From Glomus cerebriforme (Eukaryota; Glomeromycota; Glomeromycetes; Glomerales; Glomeraceae), in contig QKYT01000135.1 of the NCBI GenBank assembly GCA_003550305.1, positions 164,622-201,580 on the forward strand: a stretch of DNA of 36,959 bases, given 5' to 3'. Each line of letters begins with the position of its first letter. Positions within the stretch are counted from its first letter, which is position 1. The translations under genes and the position numbers were made by a program. The notes beneath the pieces were generated by a model, which was given only the letters and a program-made list of their open reading frames with translations, did no database searches and had not been told where the DNA came from. Shown one piece after another: positions 21,231 to 31,636 of the stretch.

Positions 21231-22881
21231 GATTTTCTTATAAAAGATCCATCATTTCACATTAATTCACCAAGAAAAAGTGAAGTAAATTAAAAAATAA
21301 ATATAATTCGTTTGAATCCTTTTAAAAAAATAATTCTCGAAACTATAAAAAGAACATAAAATGCAACAAGAAAAAATTCCAACGGTAATTATCACTGGCG
21401 CAGGTCCAGGAGGACTTACTCTTTATCATGCTTTGATGAAAAACAAAGATAAAAAAGAATTCAATGTAAAAATCTTTGAACGAGAATCTGGTCCTAAAGG
21501 TATAATCTTATCTTCTTGTTCGCATCACGTGATTAACACTAATAATGGTTTATTATATAGATCGATGGCAAGGATATCATATAGGTTTGAGCACTAATGG
21601 AGTTCGATCTCTTTTAAATTGTATTCCATGCTCAATCGCTTCAAGTCTTCCGAAAGCAATGCCAAATCCAATTCCTGATGAATACCATGGATATGCAATC
21701 ACTGACCATATGGGAAATACTTTACAAAAACCTCCAAGTAAACAAGTTAAAGATATTTATGAACTCGCAAAGAATCCAGAAGATCATTTATTTTCAACAT
21801 TTATTACTTATCGTGATAGATTTAGAGATGTTTTATTAGAAGGTGTACCAGTTCAATGGGGTAAAAAATGTATTGGATATGAAGAAACTGAAGAAGGCGT
21901 TTGGGTAAAATTTGAGGACGGTTCTCAAGAATTTTGCGACATTTTAGTTGGTGCCGATGGAATCAATTCTTCAGGTAACTTTAAATATATTTTTTCTTTT
22001 TTTTTTCTAACTTGATAATTCAATTTTTATTTATTTATTTATTTCTTTCTTCTCTTTTAGTTCGAAAACAAAAAGTACCACAATTAGAAGTTCTCGAATT
22101 TGATGCAACTATAGTTACTGCAAATCTTCTTGTACCTAAACATCTGATGGATAGATTAATTAAAGTCGATGGAAATAGTTTAATTCAAAAAAATCTTGGA
22201 TTAAATGGAGATTCAACAGTTCTTGTTTTACGTTTAATTCCAATTGAACAAGAANAAGGTTATGACGGTCAAATCGATTCCAATGAGCTTCATTANAGAA
22301 CAACCATGTCTTATATTTATCCCAGCGAATTAGATAATGATGTAGNAATTGATGATAGTGATCCCGCGTNAGTTATCGAACATGTTAAGGATATTATTCG
22401 AAAATTAAGACCAGAATGTGAAATGACTGATATCTTGTTAGACTTATGGGATTTACCTCCTAAAAAAACTCCACCTGAAGGAACATATCCATTTAAAACA
22501 TACCATCCNATACAACGAAGAAGAGTGCGAGACATCAACCCATTAACTGTTAGTTCGTGGACAAGCAATCGAATTACATTAATGGGAGATGCAGTTCATG
22601 CTATGAGTCCTATATTAGGATTAGGAACAAGTAATGCGATTCAAGATGCTGATATTCTTTCTCAAGCATTACTTAATTATTCTCCAGAAAATTATCTTTC
22701 TTGTATTAAGGAATATGAAAATGAAATGCTAAAACGAGCAACCGCTGATGTGGTAAAATCCAGAGAAGTCACATTAAGAATNATTTCACCAGTCGGATAT
22801 TTTGGCTATATTGTTAGAAATAGTAGATTAAAGTTGACAAATATTTTGATGAACGTTGTTGACTTTGTTGCGAATCATTCG
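21225..22881 (+). repeat. Right arm of the inverted duplication
   Basis: Partner of the left arm (17963-19612). Homology stops at the stop-codon end (after AATCATTCG) and about 130 bp upstream of the ATG, so the duplicated unit is essentially one gene with its proximal promoter. Confidence 0.85.
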
Positions 22882-22893
22882 AATCATTTATAA
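21361..22893 (+). CDS. FAD-dependent monooxygenase, copy B
   Basis: Class A flavoprotein monooxygenase fold (aromatic hydroxylase/UbiH-like superfamily), using FAD and presumably NAD(P)H to hydroxylate a small substrate; the substrate cannot be told. Exons 21361-21499, 21561-21974 and 22061-22893 give 461 aa. ATG 21361 (MQQEKIPTVIIT) starts directly before the dinucleotide-binding fold: GAGPGGLTLYHAL with GxGxxG at residues 13-18 and FERE at the end of beta2. YRDRFRDVL and ILVGADGINSS (177-184, the conserved GD motif) follow, then GDAVHAMSPILGLGTSNAIQ (360-379), which binds the FAD pyrophosphate and ribityl chain. No signal peptide or C-terminal anchor is obvious. Single Ns at 22255, 22296, 22346, 22370, 22509 and 22782 leave six uncertain codons. 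It converges on the AAA ATPase gene, 297 bp away. Confidence 0.88.
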
Positions 22894-23190
22894 AGTAAAT
22901 TTATTTTAGAAAAATATAGAATTTTTTTTTTATCTATCACAATTATTTATTTTTCTCTGTTTTTAATATAGACAATTATATAGATAACAAGTACAAATAT
23001 ATTAATTTAATTTTATTTTAGCAAAAAACAATAAAGAACATTTAACAAAATTTATTTCACGTCATTAAAATTCATAATTAATATTCCATAAGATTTTTAA
23101 TATATTAATAAACATATTCACAAGCTTCTACAAAATTATCATTTGTTATGTTCAATGAGACTTCACCTCAATGGCTTTTGACGACATTGT

Positions 23191-25877
23191 TTATTCGAAC
23201 TTAGAAAATAATTGATACTGTTCAAGTTGATAAATAGAAACTGAAGGATTAATTTCCTCAATTGCTTCTAATATATCATTATGACATATATTTTTCTAAA
23301 ACATTTTTTTTTTAAAAAAAAAAAACTAATAAATAAATAAATAAATTTAATGAAATCAAAAAATTATATTTTCGTACCTCAGTTGTAAATTTATTTTGAT
23401 GATATTTCTTAAATGCCAAAAAAGCAGATTTTTGTATTAGAGCTTTTAAATCAGCTCCAGTATAATTTTCAGTTTTTTGAGCAATTTCTTCAAGATTCAC
23501 ATCTTGAGCAAATTTCATTGTATTGCCTAATACTTTAAGAATTGATATCCTTTCTTCGAGAGTTGGAAGTTTAATATAAACATGTCTATCAAGACGACCT
23601 ATAAAAATAAAAGTTAAAAATTGAACTATTTTATTCAAGCTCAATTAAAGTATAGCTTACCTGGTCTTAAAAGAGAAGGGTCAATAGCTCCCGGATTATT
23701 AGTTGCCGCAAGGATTACGACTCTTTTGTCGATAGCATCTAATCCATCTAATTCCAACAAGAGTTGTGAAATTAACTAAAAGTCGAAAATAAATAAATAA
23801 ATAAATAATCTCGCAATAACTAGTCAAATATTCCCTGAAAAAAAGGACATTAATTCAAATACCTTTTTGCCTAAACCTCCACTTGACTCTCTATCACCAA
23901 ACATGGCCTCCAATTCATCCAAAAAAATAATACAAGGACTACACCGAATCGCAATTTGAAATACTTTTGCAATAGCTTTTTCTGATTCGCCTACCTAAAG
24001 ATATATGTTATAATTAGTTATTTAGCACCTTTCATATCCATTCTGATTGATTTAAATATTCTATATATAAATTCTTAAAGATTTCGATTTCGTGAAAAGT
24101 CCAAATTATTTCTTACCTCACTTTTAATTAATTCTGGTATTGATATTGGCATAAAATGAGCTGATGATTCTGTTGCAACCGCCTTCGCTAATAATGTTTT
24201 TCCAGTTCCTGGTGGACCATATCTATTAAAATAATAAAAAAGAATATTTTTTTTTATTTTAACAGATAATGACAAACACGTAAAAAAAATCAATCTTTTG
24301 ATTTACAAAAGAACTCCTTTTGATGGTTTAATTCCAAGACGTTGAAATGCATCAGCATGTTTATATATCCATATAACAGATTCTTCCAACGTTCTCTACA
24401 TGAAAAAGTTTATCAATATTTAATAAAATAAAATATAATTTCATTTAAAAATATTTAAGATATAATTACTTTAACTTCTTCCAATCCGCCTATATCACTC
24501 CAATGAACAGATTCAACTTTTTGGATACTGGCTTTTTCTTGTAAACTACTTATTCTAATATTTTGAAAACTTTTTTGAAAATCTTCATTTGAAATTAATA
24601 AATTTCCAGGTTCACCTATCATATATATAAAAAAAATTTTCTTTAATCATACAATATCAAAATTAATTAAGAATATTTTAATAAAAAAAAAAGAACCTGT
24701 TTGTTGAATACTTCTAATATCACACTGTTCTAAAGCTAATCTACATAAAGCTGCGATATCAGCTGCTATATAACCATGACATTTATCATTTATTTCTTTC
24801 AAACTTAAGTGATTTTCAAGATCCAAATCTTTTAAACAATATTTTAAAATTTCTAGTCTTTGAATAGGTGTTGGAATATTAAATTCGATTTCATCCTATG
24901 ATAACGTAAAAAAAAAAAGGTTATTTTAAGATATTCACAAAAACATTACTAATGAATTTTTAATAGATCAAAGCATATTCATGGTATTTTTTTATTTTAA
25001 AAGAAAAATAAATATACTTGAAATAAATTTCGGATAATAGGATTAATTTGTGAACGATTAGTTGTAGTTCCAACCTATAAAAGATATTTAGTTAACGTAT
25101 GTAGAAAAAAAAAAAAAAGTTCTATTATAAAATATTATTGATATTACTTACAACAAGGACACGTTGTTCGTTATTAATCCATGTATTAAATAATTCACAA
25201 AAATAAAATGGAAATAAATTATTACCGCTCAATGGAAAAATCAATTCTATATTTTCCAATAACACTATTGATTGATTAAATTAAATTAAAATCAATAAAA
25301 AAAAAAAAAAATTTAACTTTTAATGTACATACATACACTTGGTTGATTTTTATAAGCAAGATTAAAATAATGCCGCAATCCTTTTTCTGGCTCAGCAGGA
25401 AATTCGGCAGCTAAATCACCAATTGTAATAGTAAATAACTAAAAAAAAAAAAATCAAAAAGACAAATGTAAGGCATATTAATACCTTTTATAAATTCACA
25501 AAATATTAATTTACCTTTACTTTATATTTTGAGCTTAAATTTTGAACAACAAAAGTTTTTCCTAAAATAAAAACATGAAAAAAATGAAGGTTTGATCAAT
25601 ACATCAAATGTAATTTATACAGTAATTAATCAAATATACCTGTTCCAGAAGGTCCATATAAAAGGATTAATTTTGTTACATCTATATTTAAATATGAAAA
25701 AATTTCTCTTTTTTGAAAAGATAAAAAAAATGATTGATCAACCCTACAGAGCATGATGGTTTATAAAAAAAATTGGAAAAAACAAATTATTATATAAAGG
25801 ATTTTGAAGTAACACAAGACGTACTGAAATTCAATATTCGAATAATCAACCAATAATTGTTAATTAATTTTTTCCAT
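23191..25877 (-). CDS. Type II (two-domain) AAA+ ATPase, CDC48/AFG2-like, with questionable 5' end
   Basis: Minus-strand exons: 25754 (or acceptor 25743)-25640, 25561-25515, 25438 to about 25339, 25264-25152, 25074-25018, 24895-24697, 24615-24470, 24395-24307, 24222-24117, 23994-23863, 23775-23661, 23598-23378 and 23295-23191; all join in phase. D1: Walker A YGPSGTGKT, but Walker B is degenerate (LLENIELIF, no DE) and the arginine-finger segment is lost (IIRNLFQDEIEF). D2: [77 protein letters not shown]; this domain looks catalytically complete. There is no N-terminal substrate domain. From ATG 25754 the product is 514 aa. An upstream exon 25877-25825 (MEKIN, stop, [11 protein letters not shown]) splices in phase to 25743 and fits the family better, but carries TAA at 25862-25860. 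Exact subfamily is uncertain. Confidence 0.75.
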
Positions 25878-27421
25878 TACCTAAATATTTCCGCTATTAT
25901 CGTTTATTTCAATTATGGTATATATTAAATTTCCATGTCCTTTTGTTTCGTCATTTTTATAATCGTAGATTACGATTATGATGTCACTGGTATAATGGGA
26001 ATTGCAAATATCGAAGTTTTATCATTCTTTAATAATTAATATTTTAAAGAAAGAATTTGAATTCTTTATATAGAAAAATTCATTAAAAGTATTAAAAGTT
26101 CAATTATAAAGTGTATATGAAGAAAGAGTTAAAAAAATTTATGAAGAAAGATTCTAAATAGAACAAAATAATTTCAATTAACAAGACTAAAAATTTTTAT
26201 TCGTGCGACTTTAATCAATATGAGAATATAGTACCTAAATATAATGCTTATATTAACATTGTAAATTTATTTACTCCCAATATTTTCAATAAGATATTTG
26301 GATTGTACTAATGCATAAATGATTCTTAAAAATGAAAGAATGGATTGAGGGTGGAAGTGATTTTGACGATAAAAACGATAAAATAGTTTAGAATTAGATA
26401 CATTGTTGTTAAAAAAAAGGACAAATTCATTTATCGCTCTTAAAGGGAGTATAATACTATAATTCTAAAAAAAACATTATTATAATGTTTTTCTCTTTGA
26501 AAATAGTCTTAATACGAAAATACTTGAGAGAAACATTAAACTACTGCTGTATTTACCTATTCATACTATTAATGTAAAAGATTCAACTATAGATCATTAA
26601 TTTAAAATGAAACAAATTGAATGTTTCATAAGACAATAAATATTGCCATTATTTAAATGTTCATTAAACCCCTAGTTATAACCTTATTTTTTAGTATATG
26701 CGTAGTTCTTTGATAAAAAAAGAGGTCGGAAACGTTCAGGGTCCGAGGATCATACGGAAAGTTAAATTGACGTTTCAGATTTTCAACCATCACTTTTCCA
26801 ACTTTCCATAATTCTATATGGTCCTGGATGTTTCTGGTCGTTAATAATAGATAAATTATTTATAAATTATTTAAAATATAAACCAAGCTATTGTCATGTT
26901 CTTTGTATTTACTATATTTAAATTTTTTATTTCTAATCAAGCCGCAGAAACCCGCAGGAAAAAGAAAGTTCGAAAAACGCCTCAAATTTGTTTGCCCGTT
27001 TTATATATATTGTCTTATTATTGTTTGTTATTTATTCTATTATTCTATTATTATCTCCATTTATGAAAATCCTTTAGACACAATATTACGTAATAACTCC
27101 GCGTAGATCCATGTTACAAACCGTTAACGATTCATTACAAAAATAGAAATATTTGATGATTGTGAAACAGTATAACCAAAAAAGTTTGCTTGTTCGTTCT
27201 TTAAAGTTAACCGACCACTTTGAAATGAAATGTTTTTTATATTGTTCATATTTGATTTAAATACTTTTTAATTGCTCTTTTGGTTTCAAAAATCAATTTT
27301 CATTTTTAATTTTTTCAATTTTTTATTTTTTTTATTATTATTAATTTTTTTTTATTATTTATTTTAATATCTTAATTTTTTTTTTCTTTGAAAATTCTGG
27401 GAATTTTCAAAAAAATAGAAC
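25878..27421. other. Intergenic and promoter DNA between AAA ATPase and ABC transporter genes
   Basis: Divergent promoters of two genes over 1.5 kb. Apart from the imperfect palindrome at 26728-26842, no structured feature is seen. The last 120 bp before the ABC start codon are very T-rich (27300-27400). Short open frames here (for example 26891-27106) have no recognisable protein features. Confidence 0.5.
26728..26842. repeat. Imperfect long inverted repeat (about 115 bp)
   Basis: GGAAACGTTCAGGGTCC and ATCATACGGAAAGTT on the left find imperfect complements on the right: the reverse complement of 26790-26842 begins CCAGAAACATCCAGGACCAT and continues GAATTATGGAAAGTT. GC content is well above the surroundings. 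It may be a MITE-type hairpin or a promoter palindrome. No target-site duplication was identified. Confidence 0.45.
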
Positions 27422-30400
27422 ATGGAAAAGTATAATTCACAAGATTTTTCATATAATAACAATAATAATACTGATTCTATAAGTTCATGTATGTCAAGCG
27501 ATACACTAGTAGATCTGGTCGATTTGACATATAATAATCGTATGAGCTTTAATTATGATAATGAATCTTCATATTTAGACTTTGATGATGATGAAATATC
27601 AATGAGTGATGAAAAAACAGAACAATTTACGAAACAAAAATTGAAAGGTTTAATATTTAAAAAAAATGGGATTAAACCTTCCAAATCTTCCAATCATCAA
27701 TCGTCTAATAATAATGATAATAATGATTCGGGTGATCGTTCAAAGACTATATATTTACCTGTACAAAAACCTCCATTACGAACCACTTCTACATCTTTCT
27801 TTCATATATTTCAATTCGCTACATTATTTGATTATTTCCTCATGACTTTCGGACTATTCTTTAGTATATTAAGTGGTTTGGTGATTCCTTTTATGACAAA
27901 TTTTTTCGGAAGTATATTTAACGTGTTTACTGATAAGGAAACTGGAATTATAACAAAACAAGTGTTTGATCAACAAATAAATTCTTTATTACTCAAATTT
28001 ACACAATTAGGAATAGGAGCTTTTGTTGTTACAGCTTTGATGATAACATGTTGGATGTGGACTGCTGAAAGACAATCAAAAAGAATGAGAACAACTTACT
28101 TTAAATCTTTATTAAGAATGAATATTAGTTACTTTGAAAGTGATGAAGTGACTTCAGGTGGTTTATTGACTAGTGTGAATAAAGATACTGAAGATATACA
28201 TAATGTAATATCCGAACATTTGGGTTATTTCATTCAATTTATTGTTACAATAATAAGTTGTTTTATATTGGCCTTTATGAAGAATGCTATTCTTACTCTC
28301 GTTATATTATCTACAATGCCTCTTATTCTTATTGTAATTGCTTTCACCACGCGTAGAGCAAATCCCTTAATAGTTAAGGAACGTGATATATTTATAAAAG
28401 CTGGTAATGTACTTGAAAATGCTCTTGCGGCAATTAAAACAATTCGATCATTTAATGGAGAAGAAAAAGAAGATAAGAAACATTATGAATGTTTACAAGA
28501 GGCAAATAATGTGTCATCTAGTTTAGCATGGATTTTTGCGTTAAGGACTGGATTAGTTCAATTTTTAACATTATCCTTATTCGTTCAAGGATTTTGGTTT
28601 GGTTCAATATTAGTTGCTGATAAAAAATTGGCTCCGGGTGATGTTCTTAGTGTATTTTATGCTAGTTTATTAGGTTTAGGTGTTTTAAAAGGTTTATTAC
28701 CAAAATTAGTTGCGATATTAAAAGCGAAAAATGCTATACATTCCATAAATAAATTGTTAGAAACTATAGCGAAAATGGATTTAGAATCTTTAAAAGGGTT
28801 TAAATTAGCAAATATTGAAGGAAATATCAAATTTAATCAAGTTAGTTTTTCATATCCTAGTCGTCCGGATACGTTAGTTTTAAAAAATATTAATTTAACA
28901 ATTCCTGCAGGAAAGACAACTGTATTAGTTGGTCAAAGTGGTTCAGGAAAATCTACAATAACTCAATTAATTCAAAAACTTTATGAACCTAATAATGGTT
29001 TAATTATGTTAGATGGACATGAATTAAGAATACTTAATGTTTCTTGGTTAAGACAACAAATTGGTATTGTAAGTCAAGAACCAATTCTTTTTAGTGATAC
29101 AATTTTTAAAAATATTGCTTATGGAAAAGTTGATTATTGGAATACGACAATGGATGAAGTTATTAAAGCTTGTAAACTTGCTTGTATTCATGATACTATC
29201 ATTGATCTTCCAAATGGTTATGAAACTCAATTAAGTGAGATGGGTAAAAATCTTTCTGGAGGTCAACGTCAAAGAATTGCGATCGCTCGTGCTTTAATAA
29301 AAGATCCTGCAATTCTTATCTTAGATGAAGCAACAAGTGCTCTTGATATGACTTCGGATTTAAAAGTACAGGAAGCTCTTGAAAATTGTAGACAAAATCG
29401 AACTACAATTGTTATTACTCATCAATTGAAACATGTTGGTGATACAGATTTCGTCTACGTATTACATGAAGGAGAAATTGTTGAATCTGGAATAAAATCT
29501 AATTTATTAAATAATAATGGTTATTATAGTAAACTTGCGAATGAACATTCTCCAAATCCAAATCGTAAAACACATGAATTAAGTAATATTAATATGAAAT
29601 TAAAGAGACAATTTACATTTTTATTTAATGAACCTCAAAAATCAAAATACGGTTCCGTTAATCGATCTAAAAGTATTGGAAAATCTGGATGGAGACAATC
29701 TATTATCGAAGAATATTATAATGATGATAACAATAATGATAATAGTAACGATAATATGGATATAATTCAAGGAGCTACCGCTACAACAATTCCAAGAAGA
29801 TACGTTGATAAATCCGCAATAAATGATATTCTTAGTTATTATGAAGATGATTATATAAATATTCTAATAACTAATGAATCATCATCCACAAATAATAATA
29901 ATATGAGTATCTTTAAATTAATAAGAGAGACTATGGATAAAAAAGTATATTACGGGATCGGGCTTTTTTCCGCAATGATCGATGGAGGAATTAATCCCGT
30001 ATTTTCATTTGTATTGGCAAATTTATTAAATACATATTCAATAAGTGATAGGGATGAACTTTTAAAAAATTCAAGAACATTCGCCCTTTTCGTACTTTTA
30101 ATAGCCGCAGTAAGCGGAATAACAGGACATTTAAAATATTTCTTACTTGAAAGAGCTTCAGAAAGATGGGCAGTTCGTTTAAGACATATGGGATTTGGAA
30201 ATGTATTACGTCAACCTCAATCATGGTTTGATAAATCAGAAAATGCAATCGGTAAAGTGACTACGATACTTACTTCAGATACTGAATCGGCAAAAATTTT
30301 AGTAGGACATTTCGCAGGAAATATGATTATTGGATTTGTTTCATTATTTGGAGGAACTATTTGGGCTCTCATAGTAGGATGGCAATTAACATTAGTTGGA

Positions 30401-31636
30401 TTTGGATTGGTTCCCGTTTTACTCTTATTCTCAGAATTAGAGACTTATCTTTTACAAAAATATGAATTGAAACAAAAAGTTGCCATGGAAGCTGCGGCAA
30501 ATGAATTTTATCAAGGCATTTCAAGTGTTCGAACTGTTTTTTCCCTTTCCATTGAAAAGGTTATGGAAAATAAATTTCAAGAAGCTCTTCGAAAACCTTT
30601 TTTGATCGGAGTCAGGAAAGCATTTATTTCTGGTGCATCTACAGGATTTTTAGAAGGTTTATCATATTTTACTAAAGCTTTAACATTTTGGTACGGAGCT
30701 CAATTGGTTTCTCAAGGAATTTACGATCTCCAAAGAATGCTTACAGTTTGGACTTTAGTAATCTTTTGTACAGCATCTGCTTCACAAGTTCTTTCTACCA
30801 TCCCATATTATAGTAAAAGTAAACAAGCCATCAAATCTATTCAAAAAATAATTAATCTTCCAATTATTCCAGATAATGTTGGTGTTTGTCCTGAAGAATT
30901 AAAGGGTACAATCTTATTTAATAATGTAAAATTTTCATATCCTGAAAGACCTGATATTAAAATTCTTGACGGATTTAATTTAAAATTGGAACCTGGACAA
31001 TCTGTTGCTTTAGTAGGTAAAAGTGGTAATGGAAAATCAACCGTAGCTGCTTTATTACAAAGAATTTATGAACCAAATAGTGGTTCTATAATGTTAGATT
31101 ATGAAAATATTAAAAATATTCAATTGAGATGGTTAAGGGAAAATGTTGGAATTGTCAGTCAAGAACCTGTATTATTTGATATGACTATAGCGGAAAATAT
31201 TGCGTATGGTAAAGATGATGCTACACAAGAAGAGATTGAAATGGCCGCTAAACAAGTTAACATGCATAAATTCATTATATCTTTACCAAATGGTTATAAT
31301 ACAAAACTTGGTTCAACTGGATCTCAATTATCTGGAGGAGAACGTCAAAGAATTGCTATAGCAAGAGTTCTTTTAAGAAATCCAAAAATTCTTATACTTG
31401 ATGAAGCTACAAGTGCATTAGATACAAAAAATGAGTCAATAGTTCAAGAAACATTAAACAAAGTTCAACAAGGTCGTACTACTTTAATGATAACTCATCG
31501 TCTTAAAAATGTTAAAAAAATGAGCAAAATAGCTTTAGTAGAAAATGGGAAAATAATAGAGTCTGGAACTCATAAAGAATTGATGACACTTGGTGGGGAA
31601 TATTTTGAATTAGTAAGAAATGGAGATTCATTTTAA
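27422..31636 (+). CDS. Full-length ABCB-type ABC transporter (MDR/Ste6-like)
   Basis: ATP-driven exporter with TMD-NBD-TMD-NBD layout in one uninterrupted exon, 1404 aa. Residues 1-125 are a polar, Asn/Ser/Asp-rich cytosolic extension. TMD1 starts near residue 127 (HIFQFATLFDYFLMTFGLFF). NBD1 has Walker A GQSGSGKST (504-512), Q-loop IVSQEPILF, signature LSGGQRQR (from 611), and Walker B ILILDEATSALD. A linker of about 130 residues (roughly 700-827) is Asn/Asp-rich with a basic patch NRSKSIGKSGWRQ, possibly phosphorylated. TMD2 starts near 828 (MSIFKLIRETMDKK). NBD2 has GKSGNGKST (1199-1207), LSGGERQR (from 1303), ILILDEATSALD, and H-switch MITHRLK. Both ATP sites look complete. Fungal relatives export drugs, lipids or lipopeptide pheromones (Ste6). 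Substrate cannot be assigned. Lack of introns contrasts with the intron-rich neighbours. Confidence 0.93.
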   Translation: MEKYNSQDFSYNNNNNTDSISSCMSSDTLVDLVDLTYNNRMSFNYDNESSYLDFDDDEISMSDEKTEQFTKQKLKGLIFKKNGIKPSKSSNHQSSNNNDNNDSGDRSKTIYLPVQKPPLRTTSTSFFHIFQFATLFDYFLMTFGLFFSILSGLVIPFMTNFFGSIFNVFTDKETGIITKQVFDQQINSLLLKFTQLGIGAFVVTALMITCWMWTAERQSKRMRTTYFKSLLRMNISYFESDEVTSGGLLTSVNKDTEDIHNVISEHLGYFIQFIVTIISCFILAFMKNAILTLVILSTMPLILIVIAFTTRRANPLIVKERDIFIKAGNVLENALAAIKTIRSFNGEEKEDKKHYECLQEANNVSSSLAWIFALRTGLVQFLTLSLFVQGFWFGSILVADKKLAPGDVLSVFYASLLGLGVLKGLLPKLVAILKAKNAIHSINKLLETIAKMDLESLKGFKLANIEGNIKFNQVSFSYPSRPDTLVLKNINLTIPAGKTTVLVGQSGSGKSTITQLIQKLYEPNNGLIMLDGHELRILNVSWLRQQIGIVSQEPILFSDTIFKNIAYGKVDYWNTTMDEVIKACKLACIHDTIIDLPNGYETQLSEMGKNLSGGQRQRIAIARALIKDPAILILDEATSALDMTSDLKVQEALENCRQNRTTIVITHQLKHVGDTDFVYVLHEGEIVESGIKSNLLNNNGYYSKLANEHSPNPNRKTHELSNINMKLKRQFTFLFNEPQKSKYGSVNRSKSIGKSGWRQSIIEEYYNDDNNNDNSNDNMDIIQGATATTIPRRYVDKSAINDILSYYEDDYINILITNESSSTNNNNMSIFKLIRETMDKKVYYGIGLFSAMIDGGINPVFSFVLANLLNTYSISDRDELLKNSRTFALFVLLIAAVSGITGHLKYFLLERASERWAVRLRHMGFGNVLRQPQSWFDKSENAIGKVTTILTSDTESAKILVGHFAGNMIIGFVSLFGGTIWALIVGWQLTLVGFGLVPVLLLFSELETYLLQKYELKQKVAMEAAANEFYQGISSVRTVFSLSIEKVMENKFQEALRKPFLIGVRKAFISGASTGFLEGLSYFTKALTFWYGAQLVSQGIYDLQRMLTVWTLVIFCTASASQVLSTIPYYSKSKQAIKSIQKIINLPIIPDNVGVCPEELKGTILFNNVKFSYPERPDIKILDGFNLKLEPGQSVALVGKSGNGKSTVAALLQRIYEPNSGSIMLDYENIKNIQLRWLRENVGIVSQEPVLFDMTIAENIAYGKDDATQEEIEMAAKQVNMHKFIISLPNGYNTKLGSTGSQLSGGERQRIAIARVLLRNPKILILDEATSALDTKNESIVQETLNKVQQGRTTLMITHRLKNVKKMSKIALVENGKIIESGTHKELMTLGGEYFELVRNGDSF

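Noticed and set aside
17960..22893. Treating the inverted monooxygenase pair as a pure assembly artefact
   Set aside because: The arms differ in 5' flank bases, intron 2 length and C-terminal codons, and the spacer contains different rearranged DNA. An artefact is less likely but cannot be fully excluded without long reads.
26891..27106. 71-codon open frame with KPQKPAGKRKFEKR
   Set aside because: Short, hydrophobic and low-complexity ends, no splice partners and no recognised family; probably chance in promoter DNA.
29048..30248. Minus-strand open frames within the ABC transporter
   Set aside because: Shadows of the strong plus-strand coding sequence.
27422..31636. Firm assignment as the Ste6 pheromone exporter
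   Set aside because: Domain layout fits, but ABCB full transporters cannot be assigned a substrate by motifs alone.
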